The notes: generated by a model not told the origin, from the sequence alone. Shown: positions 41,737 through 50,454, numbered from the stretch's first letter. The stretch: DNA of 64,000 nucleotides from CAVSQX01 sp963730225 (GCA_963730225.1 CAVSQX010000005.1:62001-126000), one strand, 5' to 3'. Translations and numbers: made by a program.

Positions 41737-43544
41737 CTTCCTCCCGGCTGCGTCGTCGCAGGTTGATCGGCCAGAATCGCCTGCGTCACCAGCGACCGAA
41801 TCGCGCTATTGTCCGCGTCCGACAAAATCTGCCCGCTGAGTTTTTCCTTCAACTCGATCGCTTCGATGAAGGTTGGATTCAGGTTCGTCGCGATGTTCAG
41901 ATGCCACATCGCCAGCTCGCGGTCCGGATGCGGACCACGCAGCGCCGCCTGGGCATTTTCATACGCCGTTTCCGCCAATCGCTCCCGCGCGAAGAACATC
42001 ATCCCCTTGCGAATTCCCACTCGATACTGCTCCGCTTTTTTCAGCTGCGCCTCCGACAGGTTGGCGTACGCCGAATCGTCCTTGATGATGTGCGGCGTCA
42101 GCATGATGATGATCTCCTGCCGCGTCGTCGTATCCTGCTGCTGGCGAAACAGCGCCCCCAGAAACGGGATGCTTCCAAACCCCGGTACCTGGCTGCGGCC
42201 CGTTTGCGATTGTTCTCGGAAAAGCCCGCCGATCACAATCGTGTTTCCATCCTTGACCATCACGTTGCTGGTCACTTCCGTCGTGTTTTTGAACGGCAGA
42301 TTCGATCCGTTCAATCCACCGCTGGAATCTTCCGGATGAATCTCCATGCGGATGAACCCGTCGTTTCCCACGTACGCCCGGAAGCTCAGCGTGGTGCCCG
42401 TGTCGAAGAATTGCACCGTCTGCGTCGAGGTCGTCTGCGTCACCGTCGTGGTCTGATATCCAAACGAGCTGCCGACGTGCACTTCCGCTTCCTGCTTATC
42501 CAGCGCCAGCACTTTCGGATTGGCCAGGATCGTGGTGTTCGTCGTCGATTCCAGCGCCGAGATGAACAGCCCCAGATTGTGATGCACGATGCCAATCTGC
42601 AATCCCCCCGCCGGAACCTGCGTGTCAAAATTGCCCGTTGAAACCCCCGAATAACTCTTGGGGATCATCGTCGTAGCGCCTCCGGTCGTCCCCGAGGTGC
42701 TTGAGGGGCTCAAAACACTGCTGCTCAGCAGGCTTCCGAAACTCGTTCCGCTGTTCACCAGCGTGTCGAAATCGACGCCGCCCAAAAACGAAAAATCGAT
42801 CCCCATCGCGTTGTTGTCGTTCAGCGTCGCCGCCAGGATCGTCGCCTCCACCAGCACCTGTTGCGGCCGCCGATCGATTTCCTTGATCAGCTGCTTCACC
42901 TTCTCCAGATTTTCCGGATAGTCGGTGATCACCAGCAGATCGTTTCCGGCATACGAATTTCCCCCCGTATCGGTGCCGCCGCCCCCACCGCTGCCGCTGG
43001 ATGAATCGCCCCCGCTGCTGTCGATTCCCTTGCCCGCATCCTTGCTCGCCGCCAGTTGCCCCTCGCTGCTCAGCACCGGCTTGATCATCGCCGTCACATC
43101 GCTCACCGGCACGTAATACAAATGGAAAATCTCCGTCTGCATTTTCCGGGCTGCCTTGTCCATCTCCTCCAGTTCCTTCTGCCCGTAGACGTAGATGAAA
43201 TTCCCTTTCTCCCGGTAGTCGAAGCCATTGGTATGCAGAATCGCATCCAGCGCTTCATGAATGCTCACCCCATACAAATTCGCGCTGACCGTTCCGCTGA
43301 CCGATTTGCTGGCCACGATATTTTTCTGCGACTGCACCGACAGCATCCGCAGCACTTCCAGGATGTCCGCATTATCGACGTGCATTTCCACCGATCCGCC
43401 GTCGCTCACGCTGACCTGCGGAGACGGATTGGTCGTCGGCGCCGTGGTCGGCGGATCGTCACCATTTACCGATCCTGCCCCAACCGAATAAACGGCCGCC
43501 GTCGCCAAAAAAAATAAACCGAAAATTCGGTTCATATTCATCAT
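41733..43544 (-). CDS. Secretin (PilQ/GspD family outer-membrane channel)
   Basis: Forms the outer-membrane ring for pilus or type II secretion. With the ATG at 43544 (after GAGGCGGTT) the protein has 603 residues and a signal peptide (IFGLFFLATAAVYSVGAGS). An STN-like N0 domain (HVDNADILEVLRMLSVQSQKN) is followed by N1/N3 domains separated by a Ser/Gly-rich loop (near 175-200), then the secretin core with LLVITDYPENLEKVKQLIKEID, VLVEATILAATL and the signature VPGFGSIPFLGALFR, and EIIIMLTPHIIKD. A C-terminal extension of about 75 residues (ELAMWHLNIATNLNPTFIEAIEL) is TPR-like. It is coupled to the TPR lipoprotein gene. Naming as PilQ is supported by the PilMNOP genes upstream. Confidence 0.92.
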   Translation of the reverse strand: MMNMNRIFGLFFLATAAVYSVGAGSVNGDDPPTTAPTTNPSPQVSVSDGGSVEMHVDNADILEVLRMLSVQSQKNIVASKSVSGTVSANLYGVSIHEALDAILHTNGFDYREKGNFIYVYGQKELEEMDKAARKMQTEIFHLYYVPVSDVTAMIKPVLSSEGQLAASKDAGKGIDSSGGDSSSGSGGGGGTDTGGNSYAGNDLLVITDYPENLEKVKQLIKEIDRRPQQVLVEATILAATLNDNNAMGIDFSFLGGVDFDTLVNSGTSFGSLLSSSVLSPSSTSGTTGGATTMIPKSYSGVSTGNFDTQVPAGGLQIGIVHHNLGLFISALESTTNTTILANPKVLALDKQEAEVHVGSSFGYQTTTVTQTTSTQTVQFFDTGTTLSFRAYVGNDGFIRMEIHPEDSSGGLNGSNLPFKNTTEVTSNVMVKDGNTIVIGGLFREQSQTGRSQVPGFGSIPFLGALFRQQQDTTTRQEIIIMLTPHIIKDDSAYANLSEAQLKKAEQYRVGIRKGMMFFARERLAETAYENAQAALRGPHPDRELAMWHLNIATNLNPTFIEAIELKEKLSGQILSDADNSAIRSLVTQAILADQPATTQPGGR

Positions 43545-43611
43545 CCAACCGCCTCGCACCACCAAAAACCTCAACTCACGGCGCCCCGCAGCGCACGCGC
43601 CGGGCCGCAGC

Positions 43612-44172
43612 TCAATTCCCCTCAATCCTCAGCCTCACCCCATCCCGCTCCACCACGATTCCCCCCGTTTCAATTTTCACGACGCCAAACCCGCCGACGA
43701 CATCTCCCTCTTTCACTTCCCGTCCGTTAACCACGGCCGTCGGCGCCGTCCCCATCACTGTGCCCTGCAATCGCAGCGCGTCGGCCGCCCGACGCAGATT
43801 TTCCGGCACGATCTGCCCCTCCATCGTCAAATCGGCTGGCTCAGCCGACGACTTTGCTACCATCCCCAGAAATTCCGGGTTGCCTCGAAGATCCTTCGCC
43901 GACGGAAAATCCTCTAAATGAACCGCAAACAAATTTCGCTTCACCGGCTGCAATTCCTGGCTCGGCCAATCGACTGGCGCGCTCAGCGACATCGCCTCCC
44001 GCGGCTCGGCCATCGGCGCGGCCCCCACCGCCGACCCTTTCGCCGCCGCCGGACCGCTCGATGGCACGTGACCCCACACCGCCAACCCCGCCAGCGCCGC
44101 CGCCACGACGATCGCAGCCATACGCTGCCTTCGTGTCGCCAATGAAAATGGATTTCCGATCGCCGCCGTCAT
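43612..44172 (-). CDS. PilP/GspC-like inner-membrane protein
   Basis: A 186-residue protein with one membrane segment (MAAIVVAAALAGLAVWG, 18-34), a proline- and Ala-rich linker, a middle region (QPVKRNLFAVHLEDF) and a C-terminal beta domain, LRLQGTVMGTAPTAVVNGREVKEGDVVGGF then VVKIETGGIVVERDGVRLRI. The last part is the homology-region type fold shared by PilP and GspC, which contacts the secretin. Position between pilO and the secretin gene is the standard pilP position. Sequence identity to PilP is weak, so the assignment rests on fold and order. Overlaps pilO by four bases (ATGA). Confidence 0.7.
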   Translation of the reverse strand: MTAAIGNPFSLATRRQRMAAIVVAAALAGLAVWGHVPSSGPAAAKGSAVGAAPMAEPREAMSLSAPVDWPSQELQPVKRNLFAVHLEDFPSAKDLRGNPEFLGMVAKSSAEPADLTMEGQIVPENLRRAADALRLQGTVMGTAPTAVVNGREVKEGDVVGGFGVVKIETGGIVVERDGVRLRIEGN

Positions 44173-44738
44173 GGCTGCCCGTAAAAAATGTCCAGCGTTA
44201 ATTCCACATCCACATATCCCGCCGCCGCGTCGGCCACCGGGCTGGTCCGAAGTTCCAAATCGTGAACGTGCGCCAACCGCGGCATCTGCTCCGCCCGCCG
44301 CAGAAACTCCGCCACGCTGGGAAACTGTGCCTCAAAGCCCAATCGAATCGGCAGCTCGGCCAATCCGTCCACCGAATGGTCCGCCTCCAGCGGCCTCCAG
44401 GTGAGATTGCTCAGCGATTGTTCCTTCCCGATCTTCGTCAGATCGCGCACGAACGGCGCCAAGTCCGGCTGCTTCGGCAATCGCCGATCGAACTGTGCCA
44501 GCCATTGCCGCAACTGCTCGCTCTGCTCCCCAGCGGCCGCCAACTCCGACGAAAGACCATGGTTTTCCCGCAATTGGGCTCGCCCCGCCGCCACTCGCTG
44601 ATCCAGTTCCGCCAGCCGCCATCGCGCCGGACGAATTCCCGCAAACCAGATCGCCGTCGACGCCGCCAGCGTTCCCGCCAGCAGCATCCACTGCATCGCC
44701 TTGCACCACGCCAGTTGATCGCCCAGATTCCTTTTCAC
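44169..44738 (-). CDS. Type IV pilus alignment protein PilO-like
   Basis: A 189-residue bitopic protein: membrane segment at 17-35 (WMLLAGTLAASTAIWFAGI), coiled coil (42-85), and a ferredoxin-like periplasmic domain (WRPLEADHSVDGLAELPIRLGFEAQFPSVAEFLRRAEQ then VDVELTLDIFY), the PilO/GspM layout. Forms the inner-membrane platform with PilM and PilN. Its start overlaps the pilN stop by four bases and its end overlaps the pilP-like gene. Confidence 0.78.
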   Translation of the reverse strand: MKRNLGDQLAWCKAMQWMLLAGTLAASTAIWFAGIRPARWRLAELDQRVAAGRAQLRENHGLSSELAAAGEQSEQLRQWLAQFDRRLPKQPDLAPFVRDLTKIGKEQSLSNLTWRPLEADHSVDGLAELPIRLGFEAQFPSVAEFLRRAEQMPRLAHVHDLELRTSPVADAAAGYVDVELTLDIFYGQP

Positions 44739-45292
44739 GACGCCCCCGCTTTCAGCGCGAAGGTGATCTCAAACTCCCGCATCAACCGCCCCTGTTGCAC
44801 CCGATCGCGCACGTACGACATATCCACATTTTCAAAACACCGCATCGCTCCCAGCTTCGTCAGCAGCACGGCCACCTGCTCATCGTTGGGCGAAACGCCG
44901 GTCAACCGAATCCGCTCTCCCGCCGATTCCTGCGGATCGATCGTCAAACCCACCAGCGAAATCTGCTCCGGCAGCGCATCTTCCAGTTCGTTCAGCAAGC
45001 CCGTCGTCGGCATGTGCAGCCCCAGTTGCACGATCTGGCGCTGCTGCCTGGCCAAGGTCTGTTCCTGTTTCTGCAATTCCTTCAGCCGTGAGACTTGCCG
45101 ATCCGACAGCGCCAGTTGATTGCCAATCCGTACGAGGGTTTCTTCCTGGCGTCGCACCTGCCAGCACTGCGCCAGCGCGATGCTCGAAAGCGCCAGCAAC
45201 ACGCCCAGCGCGATCCACGTCTGCGTTTTCAGTGCCAGCTTTCGCCGGCCCAGCGCCGGATACCACGTCGGCAGGAATTCCACATCACGCAT
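44735..45292 (-). CDS. Type IV pilus assembly protein PilN-like
   Basis: A 185-residue bitopic protein. The cytoplasmic N-terminus MRDVEFLPTWYP is the short peptide that docks into PilM in related systems; a membrane segment follows (WIALGVLLALSSIALAQC, 26-43), then a coiled coil and a periplasmic ferredoxin-like domain (LPEQISLVGLTIDP, IRLTGVSPNDEQVAVLLTKL). The order pilM-N-O-P-Q is standard. The 3' end overlaps pilO by four bases. Confidence 0.8.
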   Translation of the reverse strand: MRDVEFLPTWYPALGRRKLALKTQTWIALGVLLALSSIALAQCWQVRRQEETLVRIGNQLALSDRQVSRLKELQKQEQTLARQQRQIVQLGLHMPTTGLLNELEDALPEQISLVGLTIDPQESAGERIRLTGVSPNDEQVAVLLTKLGAMRCFENVDMSYVRDRVQQGRLMREFEITFALKAGAS

Positions 45293-45322
45293 GGGCCGCC
45301 TCCACCACTTTGCCGCCCACAG

Positions 45323-46480
45323 TCACAGCCGCCGCCGGGGCCGGCGTCGTGCGCGGCTTCCCATCCCGGGCGCGAAATATCGATCCGTGAACCGCAGGCC
45401 AAGACCCATCGCCAGCGCCCATTGGGCCATGCTTCCCTGCCGATCGCTCGACCGCATCCGGCTCACATCCACGCTGAACAGCGGTTGCGCCGGCTCGACC
45501 GGAATCGACAGAATCGACCTGAAAACCGAGTGCAATTGCGAGTCGGCCGCCTCGCCTCCGACCAGCCGTGCTCGCTCGGGCCGGCGTCCACGAAACGCCA
45601 CCGAGTAATACCTCAGACACATCGCCAGTTCCCGCGCCAGGTCCTCCGCCACGCTGCGCGTCGCATCGAACACCGCCCTTCGAACCGGATCGGCCCGGCC
45701 CGCGTCGACCGTTTGCCCCGCTTCCAGCAACCGCTGTCGCAACGCCTTGGCTTCCTCGATGGTAATCCCCAGTTTTCTTCCCACCGCATCCAGCAGATGC
45801 AATCCCCCCAGCTCCACCGATTTGTAAAAACTGATTTCCCTTCCTCGCGTGATCAGCACCTGCGTTTGCCGCGCCCCGATGTCCACCAGCATCTGAACGT
45901 CGTGCAGATCGTCGTCGCGCCGCACGAACCGCTCGAACGCGCGAAACAGGCCCGTCACCTGCGTATCCACCGACGCCACCTCCACACCGCTGGCCGCCAG
46001 TTGCTCCATGTACTGATTCACATCCCATTTTTTCGCCGCCAGCACGATCATTTCCTGCTGGATCTGATCTCCCTGCCGCACCTGCCCGGCCCGCAGAAAC
46101 TGCAATTGCGCTTCGTTGACGTCGAATGAAAAAAGCCCCGGCCCCTCTTTCGCCACCGCCGCATTCAGCTCCGCATCGGTCGTCGCCGCGACACGCAGAT
46201 TTTTTACGTGAACCACCTCGCGCGGCAACGCCGCCACCACGTTTCTTCCCACAAACGGCTGCTGGGCCAACATCCGTTCAATGCTCGCCGCCGCCCACGC
46301 CCCGTGCTGCTGGGGATTTTTGCGAATTTCTTCCGGCGTCGACTGCCGCGCCGACGCCGTCACCGCCAATCGCCCGTCGCCCTTCACCTCAAGCTGAAGC
46401 AGCTTGACGCTCTCGACACCCACGTCCAGCCCGATCGGTTGAATCTGTGATCGCCCAAGACGCATGGATTCCGCATCCAA
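45323..46480 (-). CDS. pilM: Type IV pilus actin-like ATPase PilM
   Basis: A cytoplasmic actin/FtsA-fold protein that anchors PilN. PIGLDVGVESVKLLQLEV is the first phosphate-binding loop, VVAALPREVVHVKNLRV the 1C-type region, MLVDIGARQTQVLI the second phosphate loop and ERARLVGGEAADSQLH the adenosine motif. After RFTDRYFAP the annotated frame ends in an Arg-rich tail (RARRRPRRRL) and stops at 45323. The adjacent frame would read DGKPRTTPAPAAAVTVGGKV and stop at 45285, overlapping the pilN start, the usual coupling here. One missing C in the run at about 45367 would explain this, giving about 398 residues. The true C-terminus is therefore uncertain. Confidence 0.85.
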   Translation of the reverse strand: MDAESMRLGRSQIQPIGLDVGVESVKLLQLEVKGDGRLAVTASARQSTPEEIRKNPQQHGAWAAASIERMLAQQPFVGRNVVAALPREVVHVKNLRVAATTDAELNAAVAKEGPGLFSFDVNEAQLQFLRAGQVRQGDQIQQEMIVLAAKKWDVNQYMEQLAASGVEVASVDTQVTGLFRAFERFVRRDDDLHDVQMLVDIGARQTQVLITRGREISFYKSVELGGLHLLDAVGRKLGITIEEAKALRQRLLEAGQTVDAGRADPVRRAVFDATRSVAEDLARELAMCLRYYSVAFRGRRPERARLVGGEAADSQLHSVFRSILSIPVEPAQPLFSVDVSRMRSSDRQGSMAQWALAMGLGLRFTDRYFAPGMGSRARRRPRRRL

Positions 46481-46531
46481 ATTAAAAAAATCGATCGCGG
46501 ATTCCCGCTTGGTCCCAGAACCAAATCCGCT

Positions 46532-46786
46532 TCAGGGTCTTTTGCTGTCATCGGACTTGGCAAGCTTCACCTGAAGATTCCCGCTGCCCAGAAGCGTTAC
46601 TAACTGGTCCAGCTTTTCGTTGACGTTTTTGAGTTGTTCGATGATTTGCTGCTGCTGCGCCCCCGCATCGGGAACCTGCGCCATCGTCGGCGTCGCTCCC
46701 GGCACAGCTGCCCATTGACCGATAATGGTCGCGATTTGCAGCGCAACGATAATCCCCAGCCATCTCGAATCCGACCTGGTCCGCAT
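46532..46786 (-). CDS. Small exported or membrane-anchored protein with coiled coil
   Basis: An 84-residue protein with a signal-anchor-like segment (LGIIVALQIATIIGQWAAVPG, within 10-30), a Gln-rich stretch and a coiled coil (IIEQLKNVNEKLDQLVTLL, 48-66). No family was recognised. It lies between the pseudopilin gene (nine bases upstream) and pilM, on the same strand, so it is very probably an operon member; a role as a small assembly or periplasmic factor is a guess. Confidence 0.62.
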   Translation of the reverse strand: MRTRSDSRWLGIIVALQIATIIGQWAAVPGATPTMAQVPDAGAQQQQIIEQLKNVNEKLDQLVTLLGSGNLQVKLAKSDDSKRP

Positions 46787-46795
46787 TCGTATTTC

Positions 46796-47248
46796 CTATG
46801 GCGATTCGACGAACACCTGCCGATTCCCATCCAGCGCCACGATCGACGCATCCGAGGCGCTCCAGTACCAATCCCTGGCCACGTCGGCCGATCCACTGAC
46901 GCTCGTTCCCCCCGTAAGTGCATTGACCGGCGGCTTGGGCAGATACGGCCCAAACAACGGCGTTCCGCTCGTGCCGCCCTGTGCATCGCTCTGCCGCACC
47001 AGCGGGCCCCATCCGTTGTTCAAATCCGGCAGCGCGTTGTCATGCTGGGCCCGATACAACTCAATCGCCGCCCGCACGACCCGCAGCTGATCCCGTATCG
47101 CCCGCTCCTGCGGATTATCCGCCGCGCTGGTGAACTGCGGCACGATGATCGCCGTCAGCACACCCAGCACAATCACCACGACCAGGATTTCCACGATCGT
47201 GAATCCGCCGCGGCGCGACGCAGAAAAATAATTGTTCCGTAGCCGCAA
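46796..47248 (-). CDS. GspG-like major pseudopilin
   Basis: A type II secretion pseudopilin. SRRGGFTIVEILVVVIVLGVLT contains the prepilin peptidase site (G before F, Glu at +5) and the hydrophobic helix. IIVPQFTSAADNPQERAIRDQLRVVRAAIELYRAQHDNALPDL and LFGPYLPKPPVNAL are characteristic of GspG, whose usual ending WxSxD appears as YWSASDASI. No ATG lies close to the leader; TTG at 47248 with GGAGG 12 bases upstream gives a 14-residue leader. A longer frame opens at 47353. First gene of the pilus operon. Confidence 0.8.
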   Translation of the reverse strand: MRLRNNYFSASRRGGFTIVEILVVVIVLGVLTAIIVPQFTSAADNPQERAIRDQLRVVRAAIELYRAQHDNALPDLNNGWGPLVRQSDAQGGTSGTPLFGPYLPKPPVNALTGGTSVSGSADVARDWYWSASDASIVALDGNRQVFVESP

Positions 47249-47434
47249 AATAAATTCTCGCCTCCGATCAGACGGACTTCGCGATCCCTGAATTCTTCGG
47301 CAACATCCGCCGACGGTTTTACGCCCGAACCCTTCCCATCCGTCCAATAACACGCCAAATTCGCGCGCAGAGCCATGCCGCGCACATCCGTGCGGACTTT
47401 GAGGCTTTGCCGTTAACTTGTAGGGGTTGCCGAG

Positions 47435-47701
47435 CTAGGAAGCTCGCTTGCGTTTGGACGCTTTCGGCGTATCGATGTCGACGAACTCCACCATGTGGGC
47501 CAGAGCCACGGTCCGCCGGCGGGAAACCGCGTAGTAGCCCGAACTGTCCTGCAATGTCTCGATTGACATGATCGCGCTGCTGGGTCCAACGACGACCGTG
47601 TTCGGGCCCAATACATCGATCGTGGAGCTACTCGAAAACCGCACCCGAAATGGCTGAAATGGCTGGTCGTGAAGTTTTTTCAGCGGATCACGGGCTTTCA
47701 C
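47435..47701 (-). CDS. Conserved hypothetical protein
   Basis: An 88-residue protein. DPLKKLHDQPFQPFRVRFSSSSTIDVLGPNTVVVG resembles a short protein common in planctomycetes with the core QPFxPFRxxLSDG and a following valine-rich strand. It is probably a small beta-rich domain. No function known. It follows atpD by 24 bases on the same strand; the C-terminus is basic (KASKRKRAS). Nothing else about its role can be said from context. Confidence 0.6.
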   Translation of the reverse strand: MKARDPLKKLHDQPFQPFRVRFSSSSTIDVLGPNTVVVGPSSAIMSIETLQDSSGYYAVSRRRTVALAHMVEFVDIDTPKASKRKRAS

Positions 47702-47725
47702 GGTGACATGATTACGAACCGTGCG

Positions 47726-49198
47726 TCACTTCGCCATTTCTTTCGCCCGCGCCCTCACATCCTCCAACCCACCCACATACAAAAACGCCTGCTCCGGCAG
47801 ATCATCCGCTTCACCTTTGCAGATCGCATCGAAACTCTTGAGCGTCTCGTCGCGCTTCGTGTAAATGCCCTTTTTCCCCGTGAACTGCTCGGCCACGAAA
47901 AACGGCTGGCTGAAAAACCGCTCGATCTTCCGCGCCCGGGCGACGGTGAGCTTGTCCTCTTCGCTCAACTCATCGACGCCCAGAATGGCGATGATGTCCT
48001 GAAGATCCCGATACCGCTGCAACATCGTCTGCACTTTGCGGGCGATGCGGGCATGTTCCTCGCCGACGATATCCGCCGAAAGAGCACGGGATGCCGACGC
48101 CAGCGGATCGACCGCCGGATAAATTCCCTTGGCCGCGATGCTGCGCTCCAGATAAATGAACGCATCCAGATGTGCGAAGGCGTTCGCCGGAGCCGGATCG
48201 GTCGGATCGTCGGCCGGCACGTACACCGCCTGCACGCTGGTGATCGCTCCCTGCTTGGTCGAGGTGATTCGCTCCTGCAATTCGCCCATTTCCGTCGCCA
48301 GCGTCGGCTGATATCCCACCGCCGACGGCATTCGCCCCAGCAGCGCCGATACTTCCGATCCGGCCTGCGTAAACCGGAAAATATTGTCGATGAACAGCAG
48401 CGTGTCGGCCCCGGTGTCATCGCGGAAAAATTCCGCCATCGTCAGCGCGCTCAATGCCACCCGCAATCTCGCTCCCGGCGGCTCGTTCATCTGCCCAAAC
48501 ACCATCACCGTCTGATCGATCACGTGCTTGCCGGTGTTGCCGATCTGCGCTTCCTGCATTTCCAGCCACAAATCCGTTCCCTCGCGCGTCCGTTCCCCGA
48601 CGCCGGCGAAGACCGAATATCCGCCATGCTGCTGCGCGATTCGGGCAATCAGCTCCTGAATGACCACCGTTTTTCCCAATCCCGCTCCGCCGAACAATCC
48701 CGCTTTGCCGCCGCGAAGAAACGGCGTCAGCAGATCGATCACCTTGATTCCCGTTTCAAACACCTCGGCCTTGGGCGTCAGATCCAAAAACGCCGGCGGC
48801 TCCCGGTGAATCGACCGCCGCTCGGTCACATTGATCGGCCCCCGATTGTCGATCGGCTCGCCCAGCAAATTGAACACCCGCCCCAGCGTCTCCTTCCCCA
48901 CCGGCACCGTCACCGGCGAGCCGGTGTCCTTCACCTCGACGCCGCGCGAAAGTCCATCGGTCGATCCCAGCGCCACCGCCCGGACCTTTCCGCCGCCCAG
49001 ATGTTGCTGCACTTCGCCGGTCAGATGAAAATGATGCCCCAGCGCATCCTCGCCCTTGCCCCCTTCGGCTCCCTGCACGCTTCCGGCGATCTGAGTGTCA
49101 ACCACAATCGCGTTGTAAATCTTGGGCAGCTGATCTTCCGGGAATTCCGCGTCGAACGTCGAGCCGATCACTTGGGTTATCTTTCCGGTTGCGGGCAT
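47726..49198 (-). CDS. atpD: F0F1 ATP synthase subunit beta, isolated from the other atp genes
   Basis: Catalytic subunit of ATP synthase. Walker A is GGAGLGKT (170-177, usually GGAGVGKT), the catalytic Glu is in VGERTREGTDLW, Walker B is TLLFIDNIFRFTQAGSEVSALLGRMPSAVGYQPTL (signature stretch at about 255-288, given here in parts: LLFIDNIFRF and SALLGRMPSAVGYQP). An N-terminal insertion of about 25 residues (near 38-65, GGKGEDALGHHFH) distinguishes it from most AtpD. 490 residues. No atpA, atpG or atpC is adjacent, which is unusual. Good ribosome site (GAGAGGAAATC). A promoter region with repeated TGCAAC motifs lies upstream. Confidence 0.94.
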   Translation of the reverse strand: MPATGKITQVIGSTFDAEFPEDQLPKIYNAIVVDTQIAGSVQGAEGGKGEDALGHHFHLTGEVQQHLGGGKVRAVALGSTDGLSRGVEVKDTGSPVTVPVGKETLGRVFNLLGEPIDNRGPINVTERRSIHREPPAFLDLTPKAEVFETGIKVIDLLTPFLRGGKAGLFGGAGLGKTVVIQELIARIAQQHGGYSVFAGVGERTREGTDLWLEMQEAQIGNTGKHVIDQTVMVFGQMNEPPGARLRVALSALTMAEFFRDDTGADTLLFIDNIFRFTQAGSEVSALLGRMPSAVGYQPTLATEMGELQERITSTKQGAITSVQAVYVPADDPTDPAPANAFAHLDAFIYLERSIAAKGIYPAVDPLASASRALSADIVGEEHARIARKVQTMLQRYRDLQDIIAILGVDELSEEDKLTVARARKIERFFSQPFFVAEQFTGKKGIYTKRDETLKSFDAICKGEADDLPEQAFLYVGGLEDVRARAKEMAK

Positions 49199-49333
49199 GA
49201 TTTCCTCTCAAACAATGGGCTGAGAATTCGGTCCCAACTGGGGCCGAGGATTGTATGGATCGCCAGCGAAGTGGCAAGCCGAGGCGCCGACATCGCGCCG
49301 TCCAAGAAGCCGCCGTGCAACAAATGCGACAGA

Positions 49334-49439
49334 ATGCAACACTTTTGAAAATATGGCTAGTTAACACTAACAATGCAACCCTTTGATCGTGTGTGCTTTA
49401 TGCAGAAATGCCGGCGAAGGGGTGAAAAAAGTGTTGCAT
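49334..49439 (-). promoter_or_regulatory. atpD upstream region with three ATGCAAC motifs
   Basis: The 270 bases between atpD and the pilin-like gene hold no gene. ATGCAACACTTTT (49334-49346) and ATGCAACCCTTTG (49373-49385) are direct copies, and AAAAAGTGTTGCAT (49426-49439) is inverted. On the minus strand TTGCAT (49378-49373), 17 bases, CATATT (49355-49350) make a plausible atpD promoter, in which the middle motif overlaps the -35. The other copies could be regulator sites. Confidence 0.4.
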
Positions 49440-49469
49440 CAACTGGGCGGCAGCGGGGCCGGCGGGTCG

Positions 49470-50339
49470 CTACCACGGCGGATTCGGTACCGACGCTTTC
49501 GGAACGATCTGCCAATCGGCGCTCCAGCGAAAATCTGTCCACAGTTGCTTCAGCAAGACCGACTGTACGCTTAAATCCACCAGCAACACGTTGCCGTAGT
49601 GGCCATGCCGGGGCGTTGCGATCGTTCCCATGCCATTGCCGGTATCATTTGTTGGATAGTACGCCTGTGCCGCGGTCATCGGTAGCGTCGGAGGATTCAC
49701 GTAAAAGTCACGCCAAAGCCCGTCGGTCAATAACGGAATCTGGCCGTTGCTTGGCTTCTGAAGCTGCCAGAAAGTCGTGCTCGCAAAGTACGGGTTCGCT
49801 GCGGAATACCCAAAGAAATGTGAATTCCAGGTGCCCGGGATCGTTGTACCTGAAATGGTGTCCGTGCCATCGTACGTGTAGCGATTCATGCTGTAGGATG
49901 AATAGGCGTTACCCCAGCCGTTGTTGTAATTGGTCAGGTACGTCGTAAACGGCGAATTCGCCGAATTCGTTCCCGTGGCAGCGTCGTATTGCGTCGCCAT
50001 CGGACAGCACAGAATCGCATCGTTCGTCGTGCTGTTGCCCACCGCAACGCCGTTCTGGAGCCTTCCGAAATACGGCTTGAGCAGGTACATCCAAACCGGG
50101 AAATAATAACCTTGGTTTGAAACCGTCGACCAGGAACCAATCAGCCGTCCCCTGCTGTCCTGCTCGTACATCAGCACGCACAAGCCCAACTGCCGCAGGT
50201 TCGACGAGCATGCGATAAGGTTCGCCTGCTGCCTCGCCTTGCTCAGCGCCGGCAACAAAATCGCAATCAGCACCGCGATGATGCCGATCACCACCAGCAA
50301 CTCCACCAGCGTGAACCCACGCGCTTTCCTGCATGCCAT
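49470..50339 (-). CDS. Prepilin-type N-terminal cleavage/methylation domain protein
   Basis: A 289-residue pilin-like exported protein of the type abundant in planctomycetes. ARGFTLVELLVVIGIIAVLIAILLPALSKAR has the prepilin peptidase site (G before FTLVE) and the hydrophobic helix (residues 7-37, quoted only in part as GFTLVELLVVIGI). NLIACSSNLRQLGLCVLMYEQDSRG follows, as in DUF1559-like proteins; the C-terminal region has ATPRHGHYGNVLLVDLSV, the HxxxxNVLFxDG-like motif. The body is Asn-, Tyr- and Ser-rich (surface exposed). A ribosome site (AGGAGTCTGTT) precedes the ATG. It diverges from the alkyltransferase-like gene. Function unknown. Confidence 0.86.
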   Translation of the reverse strand: MACRKARGFTLVELLVVIGIIAVLIAILLPALSKARQQANLIACSSNLRQLGLCVLMYEQDSRGRLIGSWSTVSNQGYYFPVWMYLLKPYFGRLQNGVAVGNSTTNDAILCCPMATQYDAATGTNSANSPFTTYLTNYNNGWGNAYSSYSMNRYTYDGTDTISGTTIPGTWNSHFFGYSAANPYFASTTFWQLQKPSNGQIPLLTDGLWRDFYVNPPTLPMTAAQAYYPTNDTGNGMGTIATPRHGHYGNVLLVDLSVQSVLLKQLWTDFRWSADWQIVPKASVPNPPW

Positions 50340-50454
50340 AACAGACTCCTGCGGATTGAACTTCCCAAAAACGAAATGCCAGCGATCTCATCTTACAGTA
50401 AGAATATCGTTTGCACACAACGAAAAATGAGAATCTTTAATAACCCTGTTCTTC

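Noticed and set aside
39673..41766. A 697-codon open frame opposite the histidine kinase and TPR genes
   Set aside because: Antisense shadow with His/Arg/Gln-rich product and no domain; the minus-strand genes show all expected motifs.
49199..49469. Possible small gene upstream of atpD
   Set aside because: The open frames here are short, lack ribosome sites and have shadow-like composition; promoter motifs explain the region better.
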